Of a stretch of 6,449 bases of DNA, positions 1 through 5,448 are shown piece after piece; within the stretch, counting starts at the first letter, position 1; the number at the start of each line of letters is the position of its first letter. The DNA comes from JBGAWK01 sp044227665 (GTDB lineage Bacteria > Bacteroidota > Bacteroidia > Chitinophagales > JADIYW01): assembly GCA_044227665.1 (NCBI GenBank), contig JBGAWK010000086.1, positions 1-6,449 of the forward strand, written 5' to 3'. The notes beneath the pieces are model-generated. The model searched no databases. It saw nothing but the letters and a program-made list of their open reading frames with translations, and had not been told where the DNA came from. The position numbers were made by a program, and so were the translations under genes.

Positions 1-57
1 AGATGAACACCCTGAGAATAGTGATACAGAAATAATCATCTATCGCAAAATTGCAGC

Positions 58-101
58 AAACAAGAAGAGGGCGCGCCGCAGGCGCGCCCTCTTCTTGTTT
101 T
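58..101. terminator. Strong intrinsic terminator hairpin, probably bidirectional
   Basis: Positions 58-77 and 81-100 are perfect reverse complements, giving a 20-bp stem with a 3-nt GCA loop. The core 17-bp arm is CAAGAAGAGGGCGCGCC, so the eight-base palindrome GGCGCGCC occurs once in each arm. On the plus strand the stem runs into TTTT then AT-rich DNA, a typical Rho-independent tail. On the minus strand the stem ends in TTT and lies about 32 nt after the thiH stop codon, so it can also end the ribD-thiH transcript. This suits a terminator shared by convergent genes and implies a plus-strand gene ending at or before the left edge. The GC-rich stem contrasts sharply with the AT-rich surroundings. 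Confidence 0.9.
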
Positions 102-132
102 ATATATTACAGGGAAGGTATTTTTAATTTCG

Positions 133-1251
133 TTAATAAAATTCTTCCCAATCTTTCCATACAGGTTGCATACCTTCATGCTGAATTGCACTAGCTACAT
201 CCTTAGCGCCTCTATTGTCGTCTATAGAAAATTGTTCTAATGAGTCAATGCTAGCTTGATAGCCTCCTGGATTGGTTTTTGAACCAGCACTCATGGTGGT
301 AATACCTAAATGTATTAGTTTATCTCTAAGGGTAGAAGGTTCACGGGTGGAAAGTACCAACTCTACATTAGGATCAAATATCCTGAGAGCGGCAATCATC
401 TGTGCGAGTTCAATGTCAGAAACCGGATGTTTTACTTCAAAATCTCCTTCAAACGGTCTGAGTCGTGGAAATGATATACTAAAGCGTGTCTTCCAATATT
501 TTTTCCTCAAATATTCAAGATGCATCATAATATATGCTGCCTCTACTCGCCAGTCTTCCAATCCTAGTAAAGCTCCTATGCCTATTTTGTGCATATTTGC
601 TCTGCCAGCTCTATCTGGAGTATTTATTCTATATATAAAGTTAGACTTGCTTCCTTTGGGATGATAATTATTATAAGTAGATTGCCTATATGTCTCTTGA
701 TAGACGATTACGGCATAAGCCCCCATCTTTTTTAATTGCCGATAATTTTCGGTGTCTAGTGGCTGTACTTCTATAGATAAATTAACGAAATATGGCCTCA
801 ATGTTTGCAGAGCATTAGCAAGATAATCTACGCCCACCCATTGCTTGTGTTCTCCTGTTACGATGAGAATATGTTCAAATCCCATTTCTTTCAAGCATTC
901 TGCTTCTTTTATCATATCAGAAGGAGATAGGGTTTTTCTAGGCAGCTTATTTGTAAAACTAAATCCGCAATAGGTACATATATTCTGACATTCGTTAGAA
1001 AGATATAGTGGTGTGAAAAGCTGTATGGTATTGCCAAAACGCTGCTTTGTCAATTCCTGAGCTGTTCGTGCCATTACATCTAAGTATTTCGAAGCATTCG
1101 GACTCAGCAGAGGCAGGGCTTGTTGCCAGGATAAACTTCTTTTATCGGAAATTATACGCGGAAGCTCAGATTCTGAAATAGTGTAAACAGCATCAGATAC
1201 TTCCTCCCAGTCAAATTTTTTGTATATACTTTCGTAAAAGTCCGTCATCAT
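133..1251 (-). CDS. thiH: 2-iminoacetate synthase ThiH (radical SAM tyrosine lyase)
   Basis: ThiH cleaves tyrosine with S-adenosylmethionine and a [4Fe-4S] cluster to give 2-iminoacetate (dehydroglycine) and p-cresol; the former feeds ThiG in thiazole synthesis. It acts in the cytoplasm. The 372-residue protein matches the usual length (E. coli about 377). The radical-SAM cluster motif CxxxCxxC is at C88, C92 and C95, in the context PLYLSNECQNICTYCGF. Other family landmarks are RFGNT near 71-75, MGFEH and VTGEH after the cluster motif, VYQETY, TPDRAGRA, SFPRLRP, and the C-terminal PVWKDWEEFY. I see no internal break. The ATG overlaps the thiG stop by one base (TAATG), so translational coupling is likely; a second ATG follows immediately and the true start could be either. 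It is the last gene before the hairpin at 58-101. Its partner thiG is disrupted, so this intact enzyme may lack a functional partner. Confidence 0.96.
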   Translation of the reverse strand: MMTDFYESIYKKFDWEEVSDAVYTISESELPRIISDKRSLSWQQALPLLSPNASKYLDVMARTAQELTKQRFGNTIQLFTPLYLSNECQNICTYCGFSFTNKLPRKTLSPSDMIKEAECLKEMGFEHILIVTGEHKQWVGVDYLANALQTLRPYFVNLSIEVQPLDTENYRQLKKMGAYAVIVYQETYRQSTYNNYHPKGSKSNFIYRINTPDRAGRANMHKIGIGALLGLEDWRVEAAYIMMHLEYLRKKYWKTRFSISFPRLRPFEGDFEVKHPVSDIELAQMIAALRIFDPNVELVLSTREPSTLRDKLIHLGITTMSAGSKTNPGGYQASIDSLEQFSIDDNRGAKDVASAIQHEGMQPVWKDWEEFY

Positions 1252-1948
1252 TATATGCCTAAGAATTTTGTCATAGGACTAGAAGCATTAGCCAAGCCTG
1301 CTCCTTGAGGTTGTGCCTCAAACGACATTCTGCCTGCTTCCACAGCTAAACGGAATGCATGAGCTATTTTTTTTGGATTCTTGGCTGTGGCTATTGCCGT
1401 ATTTACCAATACTGCATCTGCGCCTATTTCTAGGGCTTGGGCAGCATGAGAGGGCAATCCTATACCTGCATCTACGATAACAGGCACCTGACTTTGCTCT
1501 ATTATTATTTTCAAAAAATCTAGTGAAGAAAGACCTATATTGCTGCCTATGGGTGCACCGGAAGTACAACAAAGCCCTTTTTAACTAATTCTTCAGTAGC
1601 ATGTAGGGTCTCTATAGGGTCGGGCATGAGGTAGCGAGGGTCAGGATGTATTTCTAGCTTTATCCAATTTGTTTCCAGTGCCTCGCGTGCTAATTCTGCT
1701 GCAAAAATGGCTTCTTGTGCATTGCGAACACCACTGGTATTTGGGAGAAGATGTACTTGTGGCATGTCCACTAATACACTCAATATATCGTCGTCTTTCT
1801 CATGGCGATGCACGCGTTTCAATGCCATAGTAACCATCTCAGTCCTAGAAGAAAGAACAGCTTCACGTAAATGCCCACTACTGCCAAACTTTCCGGTACC
1901 GAGGAGCAATCTGGAGGAAAATGTTCTATCTGCAATAGTAAACGACAT
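1251..1948 (-). pseudogene. thiG: Thiazole synthase ThiG, broken by an internal deletion and frameshift
   Basis: ThiG condenses 1-deoxy-D-xylulose 5-phosphate, 2-iminoacetate and the sulfur on ThiS-thiocarboxylate into the thiamine thiazole. The first 130 codons (1948 to about 1560) are clearly ThiG: GTGKFGSS near 17-24, LLPNTSG near 67-73, and NWIKLE with K97, equivalent to the lysine that forms a Schiff base with the sugar phosphate. After GFVVLP the frame reads VHP and stops (TAG, 1547-1549). The next frame resumes at 1559 with GAPIGSN, then VIVDAGIG, GADAVLVNTAIA, AFRLAVEAG and the normal C-terminus, stopping at 1251-1253. Compared with remembered E. coli ThiG (256 aa), the segment from the residue after VVLP to the residue before GAPIGS, about 23 residues, is missing. 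130 + 23 + 102 gives 255 residues, so about 70 nt is absent. The missing piece is part of the (beta/alpha)8 barrel, so neither fragment should fold as an active enzyme. The cause could be true gene decay or a sequence error. The start is the first ATG; no Shine-Dalgarno is seen. Confidence 0.9.
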
Positions 1949-2043
1949 GGACGTAAAGATATATAGTTTTAAATTTAATTCCCTCTAATAAAAACTATAA
2001 TGTGAAAGTGCAAGTTTATTCAGCGCTTATATTAGCCGTAAAT

Positions 2044-2607
2044 TTACCCTAGTGTTTTTATGATGTCGAGTCTTAGATAAGGATAGTTCTCTTGGAATGA
2101 GTTGAGATGAATATTATATTGTGAAGGCAGGGTTACAAGAACGGATATATTATATCCATCAGTAGCTGTTTCTAAGATATTTCCTTCATATTGGCGAATT
2201 ATTTTGTATATATCTTGTTGCCTATCATAATGCGTAGTCAACTTTAGGGTATCTAACAATATTTTCTCTATGATGGAGGCTTCTGCTAATGTATGCATGG
2301 CAGTACGTTTATAAGCATCAATTAGCCCTCCCACCCCTAATTTTGTACCTCCAAAGTAGCGAACTACTATCACTAGAATATTGGTAACACCTAGAGCATC
2401 TATTTGTCCTAAGATGGGTTTTCCGGCGGTATTCCCAGGCTCACCGTCGTCATTGGTACGGAAAATATTCCTATCCATACCTAACCTATATGCGTAGCAA
2501 TGGTGTGTGGCTTTTGGATGCAGTTGCTTAATGTGTAACAAATTTTGGTCTATATCACTAATATCAGAACAAGGGAAGGCGTAGCCATAAAATTTGCTGG
2601 ATTCCAA
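2044..2607 (-). CDS. YigZ/IMPACT family protein (UPF0029 + DUF1949), N-terminally shortened
   Basis: This is a member of the YigZ/YvyE/IMPACT family, whose bacterial members have no settled biochemical role; the eukaryotic relative IMPACT inhibits Gcn2. The UPF0029 core covers roughly residues 1-110, with HHCYAYRLG near 35-43, NDDGEPGNTAGKP at 52-64 and VVRYFGGTKLGVGGL at 81-95. A DUF1949-like C-terminal domain follows from about 120 to the end. The 187 residues are about 15-20 short of E. coli YigZ (204). Family members normally have a leader of about 20 residues before the (G/S)SKF motif, but here SSKF is at residues 3-6. The only possible start in this frame is TTG at 2605-2607: the frame upstream hits a TAG without any ATG. 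The first 44 bases overlap the end of the transporter gene, so translation could depend on coupling. A deletion at this junction is likely (see the transporter entry). Confidence 0.85.
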   Translation of the reverse strand: MESSKFYGYAFPCSDISDIDQNLLHIKQLHPKATHHCYAYRLGMDRNIFRTNDDGEPGNTAGKPILGQIDALGVTNILVIVVRYFGGTKLGVGGLIDAYKRTAMHTLAEASIIEKILLDTLKLTTHYDRQQDIYKIIRQYEGNILETATDGYNISVLVTLPSQYNIHLNSFQENYPYLRLDIIKTLG

Positions 2608-3418
2608 TGGCCTTTTGTATAGAAAAATGTTCTTTAAAAAGTATTTTTCCTAAAACAGCTGACAAGACTACTATACCTAGATTGTTAATAGGAAACAATT
2701 TGCTGCTCTCTAATCCCGTGCGTTGCAGTGCCAATAAAAGAAAGTATAAGGATCCATAATTGGGAATGCCTAGTATTATTCCACCAATGATATTACGAGG
2801 TTTATAAAAATCTTTTTTATATATAGATATAAATAAGCCGAAGAAAAATGCACTAAAGAAAATAGAAATGGTAATGATATGTTGCCAACCTTCGGGGAGG
2901 AGTTTCTGCTGTATATAATTAAATAATGCATCATTAAGTCCACACCCTACGAAGATGATTAAGGGCATGAGATACAATGCTTTGGCAGAGTGTCTCGAAG
3001 TATTTCCGTTTTTATCAAAACTTATTGCAAATACAGATGCAAGGGCTAATAAAACACCTGTCCATTGTAAAATATTAAGTTGGTGGCTGTAAAGTACTAC
3101 TGCTGCAAATGTAGGTATTGCAAAAGATAATTTAAAGGCTGTAGTGGTGGTAGCTACACCTAATATTTGGGTGGATTTACCTATTAATATAAAAAATGCG
3201 ATAAAACTAAAGCCCAAAATTCCTGATAGCCACGCATGTTTCCAATGAATAAAATCGCTAATTATTTTATAATCTTCGATAAATAAAAAACCTATCAATG
3301 CACATACTAAATAATTCCATACAATGCCATATAATGTCTGAACATTGAATTTTCCATAATATTTTAAGATTACGACAAGGAAAGTATTGCAGATTATACT
3401 TAAAATCAGATATAGCAT
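2564..3418 (-). CDS. DMT-superfamily EamA-like transporter, probably truncated at the last helix
   Basis: This is an inner-membrane protein of 284 residues, almost all hydrophobic segments with short basic loops, typical of two EamA repeats (10 helices) in the drug/metabolite transporter superfamily. I can outline helices near residues 1-20, 30-47, 62-80, 86-109, 117-134, 147-164, 180-200, 209-231 and 243-262, so nine are visible. The motif VLGKILFKEHFSIQKAIGI at 255-273 is the usual loop between helices 9 and 10. A hydrophobic helix of about 15 residues should follow, but the frame instead reads QQILWLRLPLF and stops, over DNA that encodes YigZ in another frame. The tenth helix thus appears replaced by out-of-frame yigZ sequence. 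The ATG start lies inside the 3' end of ribD (13-base overlap). No substrate can be assigned; the neighbours (ribD, thiGH) do not prove vitamin transport. Confidence is high for the family, lower for function. Confidence 0.85.
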   Translation of the reverse strand: MLYLILSIICNTFLVVILKYYGKFNVQTLYGIVWNYLVCALIGFLFIEDYKIISDFIHWKHAWLSGILGFSFIAFFILIGKSTQILGVATTTTAFKLSFAIPTFAAVVLYSHQLNILQWTGVLLALASVFAISFDKNGNTSRHSAKALYLMPLIIFVGCGLNDALFNYIQQKLLPEGWQHIITISIFFSAFFFGLFISIYKKDFYKPRNIIGGIILGIPNYGSLYFLLLALQRTGLESSKLFPINNLGIVVLSAVLGKILFKEHFSIQKAIGIQQILWLRLPLF

Positions 3419-4443
3419 GGATTCAAAAATACTTCTATTTTATCTTTGTTTAGATAAAAAATGTCTGAAGGCACTACGGATGTAAATTGTGGCGACGGGA
3501 TAGCTTCACCTGTAATGAGATTTATACCTGTATATCTGTAGGCCTTATCCCAAAGATTTTTTGTGATAAAAGAACGTATAATTTGTGCACCGCCCTCCAC
3601 CATCAGACTGCATATTTTTTGTTTATATAAAATATGTAAAATATTTGTAAGCGAAAAATCTACCGTAATACAGTTATGGATATTGGAACGCAAAAATTCC
3701 TTTTTGGCGATGTAAATTACATCTCCTTTTTCAAAAATTGGGTGGGTGTGGGGAATCCTGCCGTTGGCATCTACTACAACTTTTGTGGGAGAATTTCCTG
3801 TAAAATATCTGTTGTCCAAAGAAGGGTAGTCATAGAGAAGGGTATGCGTGCCCACCCATATAGCTTGATGTTCACTCCTAAGTTTATGTGTAAATATTCT
3901 TGTTGTTTCTTGAGTAATCCAGTGTTGTCGCAAATCTTTTCTCCCAAAGTTGCCAAGGGTGTCTTGCGCCCACTTCAATGTAATATAAGGGCGCTTATAG
4001 GTATTGGCAACGAAAAATTGAACGTTTAATTTCCTACATTCTGCCTCCAATATTCCTACAGAACACTCGATTCCTGCATCTAGTAGCTTTTGTAACCCTC
4101 TTCCACTTACAAGACTATGATTGTCAAGACTTCCTATTACCACTCTCTGAACGCCTTCCAGTATGAGCCTGTCTGCACAAGGAGGTGTGTTGCCATAATG
4201 AGCGCAAGGTTCGAGATTTACATATACCGTGGCAGCTTTTAACTTGTATCTGTCAGTATCGCTAATGGATTGAAGTGCTTCCACCTCTGCATGGCTGCCT
4301 CCATATTTACGATGATAACCTTCTCCTATGATAGTATTATCGTGGACTAATACTGACCCTACCAAAGGATTGGGGGCAGTAAATCCTTTACCTAGTCTTG
4401 CTAAGGCAAGGCAACGCGACATATAATGCTCATCAGTAGTCAA
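3406..4443 (-). CDS. ribD: Bifunctional riboflavin deaminase/reductase RibD
   Basis: RibD deaminates diaminohydroxyphosphoribosylaminopyrimidine and then reduces the ribose side chain, giving 5-amino-6-ribitylamino-uracil phosphate for riboflavin synthesis in the cytoplasm. The deaminase domain has APNPLVGSV, the zinc ligand His and proton-shuttle Glu in SHAEVEAL, and the two Cys ligands in EPCAHYGNTPPC. The reductase domain starts near RPYITLKWAQ and shows IWVGTHTLLYDYPSLDNR and LMVEGGAQII, with LWD near the end. The length is 345 residues from the chosen start, normal for the family. I chose TTG at 4441-4443 because it gives MTTDEHYMSRCLALA, matching the usual 7-8 residues before the YMxRCL motif. 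An ATG at 4420-4422 would give 338 residues; an ATG at 4516-4518 would give 370, with an N-terminal extension unlike known RibD. It is the first gene of the minus-strand run and overlaps the transporter start by 13 bases. No FMN riboswitch is seen upstream. Confidence 0.93.
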   Translation of the reverse strand: MTTDEHYMSRCLALARLGKGFTAPNPLVGSVLVHDNTIIGEGYHRKYGGSHAEVEALQSISDTDRYKLKAATVYVNLEPCAHYGNTPPCADRLILEGVQRVVIGSLDNHSLVSGRGLQKLLDAGIECSVGILEAECRKLNVQFFVANTYKRPYITLKWAQDTLGNFGRKDLRQHWITQETTRIFTHKLRSEHQAIWVGTHTLLYDYPSLDNRYFTGNSPTKVVVDANGRIPHTHPIFEKGDVIYIAKKEFLRSNIHNCITVDFSLTNILHILYKQKICSLMVEGGAQIIRSFITKNLWDKAYRYTGINLITGEAIPSPQFTSVVPSDIFYLNKDKIEVFLNPCYI

Positions 4444-4568
4444 ACTGACTATAAAATTAAGTACATTATAGTTACAATACTCGAAATATGCATAAATAAT
4501 GTGTAAATAATCTGACAAGAATCTAGTAGCCTATGCCCACAGAATGTTTAACAATGCTTAAAGTATAG

Positions 4569-4602
4569 TTTGAAGCATATACAAATATTATTCGTACCTT
4601 TG
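4569..4602 (+). promoter_or_regulatory. Bacteroidetes-type promoter for the GT5-like gene
   Basis: TACCTTTG at 4595-4602 fits the Bacteroidetes sigma-ABfr -7 consensus TAnnTTTG exactly. A TTTG at 4569-4572 fits the -33 element, with a spacing of 22 nt, a little longer than the usual 19-21. Transcription would start near 4608, leaving a leader of about 25-30 nt before the ATG at 4636. The same intergenic region must also hold the ribD promoter on the minus strand. The best minus-strand candidate is a weak TAATTTTA at 4452-4459 (minus orientation), which I do not list as a feature. Confidence 0.6.
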
Positions 4603-4635
4603 CGCACTATTTGATTTACAATACTATAATAAGAT

Positions 4636-5445
4636 ATGGATAAAAAGAGATTGTTACTTGTGGCGCAAGAGATGGATCCCTACCTAAATGAAACCACCAT
4701 TGGCGAGGTGGTAAAAAGGATAGCTCCTTACGCATACGACAATGGCATGGATGTTCGTATCCTTATGCCTAGATTTGGGGTGATAAATGAAAGACGTAAC
4801 CGCCTCCATGAAGTGGTAAGGCTGTCAGGAATGAATATAATCATAGATGATGATGACTATCCGCTAATCATTAAAGTAGCTTCATTGCCGAACTCACGTA
4901 TTCAAGTATATTTTATGGATAATGACGACTTCTTTAAGAGAAAATATTTATTCCATAACGAAGAAGGCGATTTCTATGATGATAATCATGAGCGTATGGT
5001 CTTTTTTTGTAAAAGTATTTTTGAGACAGTACGGAAGTTTGGATGGGCACCAGATATTATCCATTGCAATGGATGGATGACTTCGCTGATACCACTTTAT
5101 GCCAAAACTACGTATGCTAAAGATCCCGTATTTGCCAATTCCAAGGTAGTATATAGCCTCTATAAAGATGCTATAAAAGAAAATATGCCGGATAATTTTT
5201 CTAATAAGGCACAATTAAGTGCAGACATTTCAGAAGAACAACTTTCTCCGTATCAAACTCGTGATACCAAAGGGTTCAATTTAGGCGGGGCAATACATGC
5301 CGATGCATTAACAATAGGAGATAGTGATGTGGAAAATCTTGCGCAGATTTTATCATCCGCAGGAACTAAACCTTTGCTTGAACAGGTTCATATAGATGAA
5401 GTGAGTATAAAATATTTTGAATTTTATAAGTCCTTATTAGATTAA
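4636..5445 (+). CDS. Glycogen/starch-synthase-like protein, GT5 catalytic N-domain only
   Basis: The 269-residue protein resembles the N-terminal half of GT5 glycogen/starch synthases and matches a short form widely annotated in Bacteroidetes as glycogen/starch synthase. It opens with a Rossmann-type strand (KRLLLVAQEMDPYL). The family's usual lysine-containing K-T/S-GG-L sugar-nucleotide loop is not present; the sequence there reads NETTIGEVVKRIAPYA. Further on are DVRILMPRFGVINERRNRLHEV (37-61), YFMDNDDFFKRKYLF (92-106), and PDIIHCNGWMTSLIPLY (139-155), the counterpart of the HDW/HGW motif. The C-terminal glycosyltransferase domain of true glycogen synthases (about 200 more residues) is absent, and the gene ends cleanly with TAA three bases before the DUF4270 start. 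Glycogen synthase activity is therefore doubtful: it may be a partner or regulatory protein. The pairing with DUF4270 is common in this phylum. No frameshift is visible. Confidence 0.85.
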   Translation: MDKKRLLLVAQEMDPYLNETTIGEVVKRIAPYAYDNGMDVRILMPRFGVINERRNRLHEVVRLSGMNIIIDDDDYPLIIKVASLPNSRIQVYFMDNDDFFKRKYLFHNEEGDFYDDNHERMVFFCKSIFETVRKFGWAPDIIHCNGWMTSLIPLYAKTTYAKDPVFANSKVVYSLYKDAIKENMPDNFSNKAQLSADISEEQLSPYQTRDTKGFNLGGAIHADALTIGDSDVENLAQILSSAGTKPLLEQVHIDEVSIKYFEFYKSLLD

Positions 5446-5448
5446 TAT

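Noticed and set aside
1..35. Possible end of a plus-strand gene: reading from position 3 gives NTLRIVIQK and a TAA at 33-35, 22 nt before the hairpin
   Set aside because: Only about ten codons are visible and another frame (from position 2) stays open through the hairpin. A convergent gene ending near here is likely, but its frame cannot be decided.
1..40. Minus-strand reading MIISVSLFSGCSS, resembling a lipoprotein signal start just beyond the terminator
   Set aside because: It is only thirteen residues within the window, has no basic residues at the N-terminus and no promoter evidence; most likely chance.
272..664. Plus-strand open frame of 130 codons opposite thiH
   Set aside because: It lies wholly antisense to the conserved thiH coding sequence and its product resembles nothing; shadow frame.
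1547..1565. Programmed ribosomal frameshift in thiG
   Set aside because: No slippery heptamer is evident at the break, and a shift of frame would still leave about 23 conserved residues missing.
1318..1572. Minus-strand open frame across the thiG break in a third frame
   Set aside because: The product is Arg/Ser/Cys-rich with no ThiG motifs, while the neighbouring frame carries GAPIGSN and VIVDAGIG; shadow frame.
3676..4029. Plus-strand open frame of 117 codons opposite ribD
   Set aside because: It is antisense to the reductase domain of ribD, with no start context or recognisable domain; shadow frame.
4444..4635. FMN riboswitch upstream of ribD
   Set aside because: The divergent region is short and AT-rich and shows none of the conserved G-rich helix segments of the FMN aptamer.
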